Positions 50,353-60,699 of a DNA stretch of 64,000 nt are shown one piece after another (within the stretch, counting starts at the first letter, position 1; each line of letters opens with the position of its first letter). The stretch spans positions 62,001 through 126,000 of the forward strand of contig NZ_JACXAI010000006.1 in assembly GCF_014773385.1 (NCBI RefSeq), given 5' to 3'. The position numbers were made by a program, and so were the translations under genes. Origin of the DNA: Metabacillus arenae. Lineage in GTDB: Bacteria; Bacillota; Bacilli; Bacillales; Bacillaceae. The notes beneath the pieces are model-generated. The model ran no database searches and was not told the DNA's origin. It saw only the letters and a program-made list of their open reading frames with translations.

Positions 50353-50356
<4 letters not shown>
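47144..50356 (+). CDS. pyrAB: Carbamoyl phosphate synthetase large subunit (pyrimidine-specific)
   Basis: PyrAB makes carbamoyl phosphate from bicarbonate, ammonia and two ATP. The 1070-aa protein shows the internal duplication of Car[21 protein letters not shown] in the first half and [20 protein letters not shown] in the second, each with an ATP-grasp domain ([13 protein letters not shown] and [15 protein letters not shown]). The C-terminal MGS-like allosteric domain ([20 protein letters not shown]) is where UMP and PRPP act in B. subtilis. The ATG lies in the end of pyrAA and the stop overlaps pyrK. Confidence 0.98.
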
Positions 50357-52745
<2,389 letters not shown>

Positions 52746-52749
<4 letters not shown>

Positions 52750-53378
52750 AAAAGGAATTGGCAGAGGACTTGTTAAAGATTAAGGCTGTGTTTTTGCAGC
52801 CAAATGAACCTTTCACTTGGTCGAGCGGAATAAAATCTCCCATTTATTGTGATAACCGTTTAACATTATCTTATCCTGAAGTAAGAAAGAAAATTGCATT
52901 AGGTTTATCAGATCTTATTAAAACTCACTTTCCCCAGGCAGAGGTCATTGCAGGCACAGCAACAGCAGGCATTCCACATGCAGCATGGGTGAGTGAGGTA
53001 TTAGATCTGCCAATGTGCTATGTCCGCAGTAAGCCGAAAGGCCATGGAAAAGGAAATCAAATTGAAGGAAAAGTAAATGCCGGTCAAAAAGCCGTAGTGG
53101 TAGAGGATTTAATCTCTACTGGCGGCAGTGCGATTACAGCAGTCGAAGCTTTAAGACAAGAAGGCTGCGACGTATTAGGGATTGTATCCATTTTCAATTA
53201 TGAGCTGCCAAAGGCCGATGAATTATTATCGGAAGCAAAGATTACAGCAGTTTCGTTAAGCAATTATTCAGCGCTAATCGATGTTGCCCATTCAAAAGAG
53301 TATGTCACTGACAAAGACTTGAAAAAGCTTCAAAAATGGCGCTCAAATCCTGAGTCCTCTGACTGGTTAAACGGTTAA
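52746..53378 (+). CDS. pyrE: Orotate phosphoribosyltransferase
   Basis: PyrE converts orotate and PRPP to OMP. The start ATG 52746 ([13 protein letters not shown]) follows AAAGGA, giving 210 aa (216 in B. subtilis as I recall). A TTG- or ATG-led extension to 52728 is unlikely. It has the substrate motif [29 protein letters not shown], and the PRPP loop [16 protein letters not shown]. It is the last gene of the pyr operon and is closed by a strong hairpin. Confidence 0.97.
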
Positions 53379-53565
53379 AGTGAAACATCCATCAGTGGGG
53401 TGTTTTGCCCCACTGATGGTTAGTTGAACCAATCGGACCTATACGGGCAGTTATCCCCCCTACCTACGTTTTTAACAGAAAATTAAAGTTGGGGTTTTAC
53501 TGCCCGTTAAGAGTGGGATAAAGTGAAACTTCCATCAGCGGGGTTTTTTCATCCCCCATTAAAGG
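53379..53565. repeat. Composite intergenic repeat after pyrE
   Basis: AAAGTGAAAC(A/T)TCCATCAG(T/C)GGGG occurs at 53377-53400 and again at 53522-53544. Between them ACGGGCAGT (53443-53451) and ACTGCCCGT (53499-53507) are inverted repeats, with CCCC and GGGG just inside. This arrangement resembles a composite repeat I recall between genes in Bacillus genomes. Confidence 0.65.
53389..53419. terminator. Hairpin after pyrE
   Basis: CCATCAGTGGGG (53389-53400) and CCCCACTGATGG (53408-53419) form a perfect 12-bp stem with a 7-nt loop. A T tract lies in the loop rather than after the stem, so it may work as a bidirectional or repeat-derived terminator. Confidence 0.6.
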
Positions 53566-53672
53566 TTTCAAGTGACAATCAAAGTTTTCTTCCATATTTT
53601 TCTTCCCACTTTTCTATTTTTCCCTAGACGCTTGAGCTGTTCGACTTTACAGCTTTGTTTAAATGACTCTAT

Positions 53673-53942
53673 CTACAACCATTGGAAGAGTAAAGTAATA
53701 AAAGAAAGCATCGCAATGATAAAAAAGACAAGCTTAAATACAAATGCAATACGGCTTGGGGCAACCTTGTAAAGAAGACTCCAAGCCATTTTTCCAATCC
53801 ATCCGAATAATGAAAGTGATCCATTTGATGACTGTTGAATTTCTTCAAATAGCTGTTCGTTCGGCTCGTGAATTAGAGATAATGCGACAGCAAAACTCCC
53901 TGTAAAGAGGGCAATAAAAGATAAAATAACTGACTGGAGCAC
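53673..53942 (-). CDS. Small two-helix membrane protein of unknown function
   Basis: I do not recognise this family. On the minus strand, GTG 53942 follows AGAGGTG with six-base spacing, giving 89 aa (MLQSVILSFIALF...); a GTG at 53951 would add three residues but lies in the ribosome binding site. Two hydrophobic segments are clear: about residues 3-23 (QSVILSFIALFTGSFAVALSL) and 67-86 (FVFKLVFFIIAMLSFITLLF). They are joined by a polar loop with SNGSLSLFGWIGKMAW. It is the only plausible reverse-strand gene in the window and sits between two operons. The topology and ribosome binding site support it, but conservation is untested. Confidence 0.6.
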   Translation of the reverse strand: MLQSVILSFIALFTGSFAVALSLIHEPNEQLFEEIQQSSNGSLSLFGWIGKMAWSLLYKVAPSRIAFVFKLVFFIIAMLSFITLLFQWL

Positions 53943-53951
53943 AAAAAACAC

Positions 53952-54357
53952 CTCTATCTATTTATAAATCTCTCTATTTTTTAGCTTCACATATTGAAAG
54001 AAAAGTCGCAGAAGCTTGATTACGGTAAACATCACTTAAAACCTTTCGTGCACTTCTTTATTTTACGTAAGTATCTATTCCTCCCATTTTACATTTTTAT
54101 TTGCAAATATTCCAAGTTCCTAAGTCGGAATAATTGATTCTTAATTCATCATCTAACAAAAAATTAAAGGTCAATACAATGTAAGAAGCTGGCTTCTATA
54201 CGCTTCAGGCTATAACGCTTAATTCCAGTAAGTAACGAAGCTTTTTTCATCAAATATTTATCATAATTAGTCTAATATAAATTCTTTTGAATGAGGGATA
54301 AAATTAGGAAAAAAGCCTGATTTTTTAAAAATAATTAATCCTATCAAAAAACTCGGG
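53952..54357. other. AT-rich divergent spacer
   Basis: About 400 bp between the reverse-strand gene and the SAM-riboswitch promoter. It is AT-rich, should contain the promoter of the reverse gene, and shows no further gene or strong hairpin to me. Confidence 0.4.
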
Positions 54358-54385
54358 TTGACTTTTGTTCGAATTGTGCTAAAAT
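54358..54385 (+). promoter_or_regulatory. Sigma-A promoter of the SAM-riboswitch leader
   Basis: TTGACT (54358-54363), a 16-bp spacer, then TAAAAT (54380-54385) with TG one base before it (extended -10). The RNA would start near 54392. Confidence 0.7.
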
Positions 54386-54403
54386 TTGAATTCAATAGGA
54401 ACT

Positions 54404-54563
54404 TTCTTATCCAGAGAGGTGGAGGGAACTGGCCCATCGAAACCCGGCAACCTGCATATACATGTGTGTAAGGTGCTACATCCAGCAAAATGTCAGCCAT
54501 TTTGGAAGATAAGGTTATGAAACTATAACCTTAACAATCTTTCCAAATTGGAAAGATTTTTTA
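54404..54563 (+). promoter_or_regulatory. SAM-I (S-box) riboswitch
   Basis: S-box leaders bind S-adenosylmethionine and stop transcription of sulfur genes. The conserved core is intact: TTCTTATCCAGAGAGGTGGA, GGGAACTGGCCC, GAAACCCGGCAACC (to about 54452), AGGTGCTACATCCAGCA, and the closing GGAAGATAAG (54504-54513). An inverted repeat AAGGTTAT / ATAACCTT follows (54511-54532), and then the terminator AATCTTTCC / GGAAAGATT with a T tract (54536-54562). It controls the yezD-like gene and probably the cys operon beyond. Confidence 0.95.
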
Positions 54564-54627
54564 AGTTGATAATGGATTTGGAACGAAAGAAGTTTGTAAT
54601 CTCGATTTGAAGTGAGGGGGGACTTCA

Positions 54628-54771
54628 ATGGGGCGAGATGAACACATTGATGAAGTCATCCATAAACTGAAAGAGATGCTTCAACAAATGAAGTTCGGAA
54701 GTATTACGTTAATTATTCAAGATGGAAAAGTAATTCAATTAGAAAAAAGTGAAAAAGTAAGATTAAAGTAA
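54628..54771 (+). CDS. yezD: YezD-like small protein (DUF2292)
   Basis: A 47-aa protein starting MGRDEHIDEVIHKLKEML, with SITLIIQDGKVIQLEKSEKVR in the second half. That helix plus beta-hairpin ending in DGKVIQ(L/I)E is typical of YezD (DUF2292), small proteins often next to sulfur-assimilation genes and S-box riboswitches. A strong AGTGAGGGGGGAC precedes the ATG. It is the first gene after the riboswitch, so it should be induced under sulfur or methionine limitation. The biochemical function is unknown. Confidence 0.8.
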   Translation: MGRDEHIDEVIHKLKEMLQQMKFGSITLIIQDGKVIQLEKSEKVRLK

Positions 54772-54794
54772 TAAGATTGCTAACTAGACAAACT

Positions 54795-54907
54795 AGAGGC
54801 GGGGTTAACCATATTGCGTTAAACATCAGCTCACATAATCGCTTAAATTCCTCTAAATAAGTGTGAGAAGGATGTACCCGAGCAGTTTGTTAACCCCGTC
54901 TCTTTTT
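54795..54907 (+). ncRNA. Long rod-like RNA hairpin / terminator before cysH
   Basis: AGAGGCGGGGTTAAC (54795-54809) pairs with GTTAACCCCGTCTCT (54889-54903) over 15 positions with one wobble, followed by TTTTT. Inside, ACATC pairs with GATGT, CTCACA (54830-54835) with TGTGAG (54862-54867), and CTTA with TAAG, in register, giving an extended rod with small internal loops. This is far more structure than a terminator needs. It could be a structured regulatory RNA, a large terminator, or a miniature element with terminal inverted repeats. I could not match it to a known class. Confidence 0.5.
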
Positions 54908-54949
54908 GATGGAAAAACTGTTTTTAAATCCCTTGTTGAGTTAGTGTAT

Positions 54950-55060
54950 TTTCCTGAGGTGAGAGGTCGGAGATGAGACTAGAAGCAATCGGCGATTCAC
55001 CGATTGCCTATAACCAACTTTCTATTTCATCTCAAAAACAACGATCTATTAGAAAAGAGA
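54950..55060 (+). repeat. Family A dispersed repeat before cysH
   Basis: CCTGAGGTGAGAGGTCGGAG leads to AAGCAATCGG / CCGATTGCCT (54983-55009), the family A hairpin in its clearest form, followed by AACCAACTTTCTATTTCATC. It lies just upstream of the cysH ribosome binding site. Confidence 0.6.
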
Positions 55061-55083
55061 CTATTGAAAAGAGGTGAAAGTTT

Positions 55084-55785
55084 ATGATTACTTATCAAGA
55101 ATGGGAACAGGAAGAACTCCAAGTTGAAATTGACAATCCTGATAAAGGAGCGCTTAATGCCCTAAAGTGGGCTTATAAAGAATATGGGGAAGATATTATT
55201 TATGCATGCAGCTTCGGGATTGAAGGAATTGTATTGATTGATTTGATTCATCAAGTAAATCCGAAGGCGAAAATTGTTTTTCTTGATACAAATGTACATT
55301 TTAAAGAAACGTACGAAACGATTGATAAAGTGAAAGAAAAATATCCGGACCTTCAGATTGAGCTAAAACAACCTTCCCTTACTTTAGAGGAACAATCTAA
55401 ACTTTACGGTGAAGAACTTTGGAAAACAAACCCAAATGAATGCTGCCGTTTGCGTAAAGTGCTTCCGCTCGAGCAGGCCCTCAGCGGTTACAGCGCTTGG
55501 CTCTCAGGGCTAAGAAGAGAACAATCAGAAACGAGAAAGAATGTTCAATTTATTAATAAAGATGATCGATTCCAATCCATTAAGGTTTGTCCGCTCATCC
55601 ATTGGACATGGAAGGATATTTGGCGCTATGCTCACAAGCATGACCTCCCTTATAATCCTCTACATGATCAAGGCTATCCGAGCATTGGCTGCGCTCCATG
55701 CACCAAACCAGCCTACACGATGGATGATCTTCGTTCAGGCAGATGGACAGGAAATCAAAAAACAGAATGCGGTTTGCATGGATAG
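55084..55785 (+). CDS. cysH: Phosphoadenylyl/adenylyl-sulfate reductase CysH
   Basis: CysH reduces activated sulfate (APS or PAPS) to sulfite with thioredoxin. The 233-aa length equals B. subtilis CysH, which accepts both substrates. The four Cys for a 4Fe-4S cluster are present: Cys120-Cys121 (NECCRLRK) and Cys203/Cys206 (GCAPC). Enzymes that use only PAPS lack them. The catalytic Cys229 is in ECGLHG. The N-terminal [15 protein letters not shown] is the nucleotide loop. The ribosome binding site AAGAGGTGA precedes ATG 55084. It is followed 12 bp later by cysP. Confidence 0.97.
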   Translation: MITYQEWEQEELQVEIDNPDKGALNALKWAYKEYGEDIIYACSFGIEGIVLIDLIHQVNPKAKIVFLDTNVHFKETYETIDKVKEKYPDLQIELKQPSLTLEEQSKLYGEELWKTNPNECCRLRKVLPLEQALSGYSAWLSGLRREQSETRKNVQFINKDDRFQSIKVCPLIHWTWKDIWRYAHKHDLPYNPLHDQGYPSIGCAPCTKPAYTMDDLRSGRWTGNQKTECGLHG

Positions 55786-55797
55786 TGGTGAAAGGTA

Positions 55798-56856
55798 ATG
55801 GTTGAAATCGTAGCAGTCATCATCAGTTTATTTTTCGCCATGAATATCGGAGCAAGTGGTGCTGCTGCTTCAATGGGAATTGCTTATGGTTCTGGTGCGA
55901 TTCGAAAAAGACGCATTGCACTATGGATATGTGCTTTGGGAGTCATCATGGGCGCAGTTATTGGCGGTGGAGAAGTTGTAAAAACGATCAGCTCAGGAAT
56001 TATGCCTTCTTCGATGATGTCAATGGAGGTAGTCATTATTATCCTGTCGTCTGCCACGCTTTCTTTATTTTTGGCAAACTTAATGGGGATTCCGCTCTCA
56101 ACTAGTGAAGTCACAGTTGGGGCAGTCGTAGGAATTGGAATTGCCTATGAAGTACTTTATGTCAATTCTCTGCTTTTTATCATGGCATTTTGGGTGATTG
56201 TTCCGGTAATTGGATTTTTAGTAACGTATATTTCAGGGAAGCTGATTTTTTCAAGACCAAGCATAAAAAAGGCTCCTAAATTTCTAACCATCATTCTAAT
56301 AGCGGCCGGATTTCTTGAAGCTTTTTCAGCAGGAATGAACAATGTTGCAAATGCTGTTGGACCTTTGGTCGGAGCTGGAGTGATGTCTACCACAACAGGT
56401 ACATTGATTGGCGGTCTGGCAGTTGGTATTGGCGCAATCGTGCTTGGCGGTAAAGTACTTGAAACAAACGGAAAGAAGATCACACAATTTACAAAAGGTG
56501 AGGGGATCCTGCTATCAAGTACAGGAGCAGGCTTAGTCATTATTAGCTCGATATTTGGCTTACCTGTACCTTTAACTCAAGTAACAACCTCATCCATCAT
56601 CGGTATTGGGATGGCAAAAAAAGGAAGAGGGGTATTTCATAAGCAAATCGTTCAAAAAATGTTAAAAGTGTGGATTGTCTCTCCACTTTTCTCATTAACG
56701 ATCTCATACTTCCTTGTGCAATTATGGCTCCTTCAGCACTATTACTCACTTGTTGTCTTAATAAGTGTAATGATTGCGACCACAGGAGCAATTAGTCTAA
56801 AGAAAATGGTAATGGATGAAAAACGTGCTATCCAGGAGCAAGGCGGAGGCATTTAA
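55798..56856 (+). CDS. cysP: Sulfate permease CysP (PiT family)
   Basis: CysP is the sulfate importer of Bacillus, related to inorganic phosphate transporters. The 352-aa protein has about 10-11 membrane segments and the two PiT repeats, FFAMNIGASGAAASMGIAYGSGA near the N-terminus and FSAGMNNVANAVGPLVGAG in the second half. The match to the B. subtilis length (354), and its place between cysH and sat, support sulfate rather than phosphate. A 205-bp repeat-bearing gap follows. Confidence 0.95.
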   Translation: MVEIVAVIISLFFAMNIGASGAAASMGIAYGSGAIRKRRIALWICALGVIMGAVIGGGEVVKTISSGIMPSSMMSMEVVIIILSSATLSLFLANLMGIPLSTSEVTVGAVVGIGIAYEVLYVNSLLFIMAFWVIVPVIGFLVTYISGKLIFSRPSIKKAPKFLTIILIAAGFLEAFSAGMNNVANAVGPLVGAGVMSTTTGTLIGGLAVGIGAIVLGGKVLETNGKKITQFTKGEGILLSSTGAGLVIISSIFGLPVPLTQVTTSSIIGIGMAKKGRGVFHKQIVQKMLKVWIVSPLFSLTISYFLVQLWLLQHYYSLVVLISVMIATTGAISLKKMVMDEKRAIQEQGGGI

Positions 56857-56924
56857 ACCCAAGTAAATAGGTTGTATTTGTAACTTGTTGTTATTGAATC
56901 GTAGTTAGTCTTTTATCTATCCGT

Positions 56925-56967
56925 CAGGTGAGAGGGCGAGACCAATCGGTGACACACCGATTGCCTT
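56925..56967 (+). repeat. Family A repeat between cysP and sat
   Basis: GTCAGGTGAGAGGGCGAG followed by CAATCGG / CCGATTG hairpin (56943-56963). It is a shorter copy of the element at 54950. Confidence 0.55.
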
Positions 56968-57061
56968 TCTTCGACTTGCTTATACTTCAAAACCAACAAT
57001 TTAATAGATATACTCAACCAATAAAACACAGTAAAAAGATTAGATTAGGAGGAATTTTTTC

Positions 57062-58198
57062 ATGAGTTTACAACCGCATGGTGGAACATTAATTCAAAAA
57101 TATCAACCCGATTATCCAATCGATCAAATCGATCAGGAAATTGAAATAGATGCAACATCATTAAGTGATTTAGAATTAATCGGAATAGGGGCATACAGTC
57201 CGTTAGAAGGCTTCTTAAATCAAGAAGACTATAAATCTGTTGTGAAAAACATGAGACTTGCAAACGGAACTGTTTGGAGTATTCCCATCACTCTTCCAGT
57301 GGGAGAGGAGACAGCTTCTCACCTGCAAATTGGAGATGCTGTAAAGCTGTCTTACAAAGGGAAAGTATTCGGAGTCCTTAACTTGCAAGACCGCTTCAAG
57401 CCAGATAAAGAATTAGAAGCACTGCAAGTCTATCAGACGAATGATACGAATCATCCAGGAGTAAAAAAGCTTTATGATCGAGGGGATGTTTATCTTGGCG
57501 GAGAAATTATCCTGACGAAACGTACTGCTAAGCTTTTTGAAGAACACACCTATGATCCAAAAGAAACAAGAGAAGCCTTTAAACAGCGGGGATGGAAAAC
57601 GATTGTCGGATTTCAAACGAGAAACCCTGTCCATCGCGCTCATGAATATATCCAGAAAACAGCTTTAGAAACAGTTGACGGATTATTCTTAAATCCTCTT
57701 GTTGGGGAAACAAAGTCAGATGATATTCCAGCTGACATAAGAATGGAAAGCTATCAAGTGTTATTACAAAACTATTATCCTAAAAACAATGTATTTTTTG
57801 GAGTTTTCTTAGCAGCAATGAGATATGCAGGACCAAGAGAAGCAATCTTTCATGCATTAGTTCGAAAAAATTACGGGTGCACTCATTTTATCGTCGGCAG
57901 AGATCATGCAGGTGTTGGCGACTATTACGGAACATATGATGCACAGCTCATGTTCGATCAATTTTCTCCTGAAGAATTAGGAATTGTTCCATTAAAATTT
58001 GAACATAGCTTCTACTGCAAAAAATGTGAAGGAATGGCTACAACTAAAACATGTCCGCATGATAAAGAGCATCATGAAATATTATCGGGTACAAAAGTTA
58101 GAGGGATGTTAAGAAGCGGGGTAACACCACCAAGCACATTCAGCCGCCCAGAAGTAGTCGAGGTATTAATAAAAGGTTTAAGCAAACAGCCGGTATAG
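57062..58198 (+). CDS. sat: Sulfate adenylyltransferase (ATP sulfurylase)
   Basis: Sat makes adenosine 5'-phosphosulfate (APS) from ATP and sulfate. The 378-aa single-chain enzyme is of the Sat/Met3 type, not CysDN. The motif [30 protein letters not shown], and [14 protein letters not shown] are all present. A zinc-like Cys cluster ([15 protein letters not shown]) precedes the C-terminal ISG-type loop [19 protein letters not shown] is well placed. The next gene, cysC, follows after 16 bp. Confidence 0.97.
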   Translation: MSLQPHGGTLIQKYQPDYPIDQIDQEIEIDATSLSDLELIGIGAYSPLEGFLNQEDYKSVVKNMRLANGTVWSIPITLPVGEETASHLQIGDAVKLSYKGKVFGVLNLQDRFKPDKELEALQVYQTNDTNHPGVKKLYDRGDVYLGGEIILTKRTAKLFEEHTYDPKETREAFKQRGWKTIVGFQTRNPVHRAHEYIQKTALETVDGLFLNPLVGETKSDDIPADIRMESYQVLLQNYYPKNNVFFGVFLAAMRYAGPREAIFHALVRKNYGCTHFIVGRDHAGVGDYYGTYDAQLMFDQFSPEELGIVPLKFEHSFYCKKCEGMATTKTCPHDKEHHEILSGTKVRGMLRSGVTPPSTFSRPEVVEVLIKGLSKQPV

Positions 58199-58214
58199 AA
58201 AGAGAGGAAACAAA

Positions 58215-58814
58215 GTGAGTAAATCAACAAATATCGTTTGGCATCAAACTTCTATTCAAAAAGAAGACAGAAGAAACAAGAACGGACATGGAAGCTTTGT
58301 TCTCTGGTTTACCGGCTTATCCGGTTCCGGAAAATCTACAATCGCAAACGCACTTGCACAAAAATTATACGAAGAAAACAAACAAGTGTTTGTGTTAGAC
58401 GGAGATAATGTAAGACATGGGTTAAATAAAGATTTAGGCTTTTCAGAGGAAGACCGGAAAGAGAATATTCGTCGGATTGGAGAAGTATCAAAGCTATTTG
58501 TTGACAGCGGACAAATCGTAGTGACAGCATTCATTTCTCCGTTTAGGGAAGACCGTGAGCTTGCACGCTCCATCCTTGATAAAGACGAATTTATTGAAGT
58601 TTATATAAAATGCTCTTTACAAGAATGCGAAAAAAGGGATCCAAAAGGACTTTATGAAAAAGTGAGAAAAGGTGAGATTAAACAATTTACAGGTGTTGAT
58701 TCACCCTATGAAGAGCCTCTTGCTCCTGAATTGGTTGTTGATACACAAAAGAATTCCATTGAAGATTGTGTGAAAGAAATTATTCAATTCTTGCAGCTCC
58801 AAAACAAAATATAA
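58215..58814 (+). CDS. cysC: Adenylylsulfate kinase CysC
   Basis: CysC phosphorylates APS to PAPS. The 199-aa protein has the P-loop [14 protein letters not shown] and the APS-binding [30 protein letters not shown], with the [15 protein letters not shown] loop. GTG 58215 is the start, after GAGAGGAAAC. It completes the sulfate activation branch with sat. CysH with a 4Fe-4S motif may make CysC optional for assimilation, as both APS and PAPS can be reduced. Confidence 0.97.
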   Translation: MSKSTNIVWHQTSIQKEDRRNKNGHGSFVLWFTGLSGSGKSTIANALAQKLYEENKQVFVLDGDNVRHGLNKDLGFSEEDRKENIRRIGEVSKLFVDSGQIVVTAFISPFREDRELARSILDKDEFIEVYIKCSLQECEKRDPKGLYEKVRKGEIKQFTGVDSPYEEPLAPELVVDTQKNSIEDCVKEIIQFLQLQNKI

Positions 58815-58827
58815 GAGGGTTAAAATA

Positions 58828-60450
58828 ATGGGATATGAGAAAATTTGGAAAAATAATGAAAAATTGAATAAAACAGAACTAGTAAAACTTGAAAAAGACG
58901 GCTTAGAAATCTTTAAAGACATTCCAAATTATGCTGAAAAGGGCTTTGAGTCAATCCCTAAAGATCAGTGGGATCTTTTTAAATGGGCTGGCTGTTACCT
59001 CCAACGCCCTAAAGAAGACGGCTACTTCATGATGAGAGTAAATATTCCATCTGGAATTTTAAATAACGATCAAGTTGTTACACTTGCAAACATTGCAAAG
59101 GATTATGGAAGAGATGTTTATGATATTACAACTAGACAGGCAATCCAATTTCATTGGCTTCGAATTGAAGAAATACCAGATATCTTTAACCGTTTAGAAG
59201 CAGTAGGCCTTTCTTCCGCAGGCGCGTGCGGCGATATAACAAGAACCATTGTAGGAAATCCATTAGCAGGAATTGACCCTCATGAATTATTTGATACAAC
59301 TGAAATTGTAAAAGAAGTGTATGAGTTTTTCCAACACAATGAGGATTTCTCAAATTTACCTCGTAAATATAAGATGTCAATTAGCACAAACAAACAGAAT
59401 GCTTCAAATGCAGAGATTAATTGCATCTCTTTTACACCTGCAACAAAAGTCATTGCTGGAGAACGTGTAGCCGGTTTTCATTTAAAGCTGGGCGGCGGCC
59501 TTTCTGCAAAGCCATATTTAGCCCAAACACTTGATTTGTTTATTCTTCCTGAACAAGTGAAGGACGTGGCAATTGCTGTCACAACCATTTTCCGTGATTA
59601 TGGATATCGAGAAAAACGTCATCTTGCAAGACTGAAATTTTTAGTGGCAGACTGGGGTCCTGAAAAATTCAAAGAAAAGATTATTGAAATGACTGGTCCT
59701 CTTGAAGCAAAAGGAACGGATGAAGATGATACGTGGAATGCTGGGTATTTCTATGGTGTGAACCCTCAAAAACAAGAGGGCTTAAATTATGTTGGCTTGA
59801 ACGTACCTGTTGGAAGATTAAATTCAAATGAAGTGTTAGAGCTTGCAAGAATTTCAAAAAAATATGGAAACGGTGAAATCCGCAACTGTAATTCGCAAAA
59901 TCTCATCATCCCGAACATACCTGATCATTTAGTGGACGAACTTTTAAGTGAGAAAATCTTTGAAAGAATAACGGTTCATCCTAAACCTTTTATTGGCTAT
60001 TCTGTTTCTTGTACAGGAATTGAATATTGTAATCTAGCTTTAGTCGAAACGAAAGAAAGAATGAGAAGAATTGCAGAGTTCTTAGACGAAGAGGTCTCAC
60101 TTGATGTGCCAGTTAGGATTCATATGGTGGGCTGTCCAAATTCCTGCGGACAAAGAGCGATCGCCGACATTGGTCTTCAAGGAATCAAAATGAAAACAAA
60201 AGAAAAAGGCATGATTGAAGCATTTGAAATATATGTAGGCGGGACATTGTTAGACGGCGGAAAATTCAACGAAAAACTTAAAGGGAAAATTGATGGTGAA
60301 GACCTTCCGGGCGTACTAAAACAATTGCTTATCTATTATAAAAACACGAAACAAGAAAAAGAAACGTTCTACGATTTTATGAATCGAATTGGTCTGGAAC
60401 CATTACAGAACGAGTTGAATGAAATTTTAACCCAAGGGCAGGCAGTATAA
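58828..60450 (+). CDS. Siroheme nitrite/sulfite reductase (ferredoxin type)
   Basis: A one-subunit siroheme/4Fe-4S reductase, 540 aa, most likely assimilatory sulfite reductase given its operon. It has two ferredoxin-like half-domains plus siroheme domains: an N-terminal stretch with DVYDITTRQAIQFHWLRIEE, GACGDITRTIVGNPLAG, and a C-terminal half. The cluster/siroheme ligands are Cys395 and Cys401 (SCTGIEYCN) and Cys436 and Cys440 (GCPNSCGQ). B. subtilis carries cysJI elsewhere for this step; no CysJ flavoprotein is here, so reduced ferredoxin is the likely electron donor. Nitrite reductase activity cannot be excluded by sequence alone. It precedes the siroheme synthesis genes. Confidence 0.92.
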   Translation: MGYEKIWKNNEKLNKTELVKLEKDGLEIFKDIPNYAEKGFESIPKDQWDLFKWAGCYLQRPKEDGYFMMRVNIPSGILNNDQVVTLANIAKDYGRDVYDITTRQAIQFHWLRIEEIPDIFNRLEAVGLSSAGACGDITRTIVGNPLAGIDPHELFDTTEIVKEVYEFFQHNEDFSNLPRKYKMSISTNKQNASNAEINCISFTPATKVIAGERVAGFHLKLGGGLSAKPYLAQTLDLFILPEQVKDVAIAVTTIFRDYGYREKRHLARLKFLVADWGPEKFKEKIIEMTGPLEAKGTDEDDTWNAGYFYGVNPQKQEGLNYVGLNVPVGRLNSNEVLELARISKKYGNGEIRNCNSQNLIIPNIPDHLVDELLSEKIFERITVHPKPFIGYSVSCTGIEYCNLALVETKERMRRIAEFLDEEVSLDVPVRIHMVGCPNSCGQRAIADIGLQGIKMKTKEKGMIEAFEIYVGGTLLDGGKFNEKLKGKIDGEDLPGVLKQLLIYYKNTKQEKETFYDFMNRIGLEPLQNELNEILTQGQAV

Positions 60451-60464
60451 GGAGGATTTTCCTT

Positions 60465-60680
60465 TTGAATTTGTATCGCTTTGAGGTTACAATTGAAAAA
60501 AAAGTTACACATGTGGTAGTTGCTGCTGAAAATGATGAAAAAGCATTTTCAGCAGTAGAAGTAGAGTTAGAGAAGTTTTATCTTAAGCTGCCAAACATTC
60601 AAGATATTTCTCTATATGAAAGAAAAAAAATCCGAAACGGATCTGGATTCGTCTTAGATAAACCAGAAACCACATCTTAA
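60465..60680 (+). CDS. Small DUF3906-like protein
   Basis: A 71-aa protein starting at TTG 60465 (reading MNLYRFEVTIEKKVTHVVV), nine bases after AAGGAGG-like GGAGG (60451-60455). It resembles the DUF3906 family of Bacilli: a beta-rich start VTIEKKVTHVVVAAENDEKAFSAVEVELEKFYLK, then ISLYERKKIRNGSGFVL. It lies between the sulfite reductase and sumT genes with tight spacing. Such small proteins in this position may assist the reductase or siroheme supply, but no function is known to me. The family assignment is from memory. Confidence 0.75.
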   Translation: MNLYRFEVTIEKKVTHVVVAAENDEKAFSAVEVELEKFYLKLPNIQDISLYERKKIRNGSGFVLDKPETTS

Positions 60681-60699
60681 TCAAGAGGGGGAAGCTTAT

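Noticed and set aside
54267-54500. Reverse-strand frame across the SAM riboswitch
   Set aside because: It is antisense to a clear S-box riboswitch and has no independent support.
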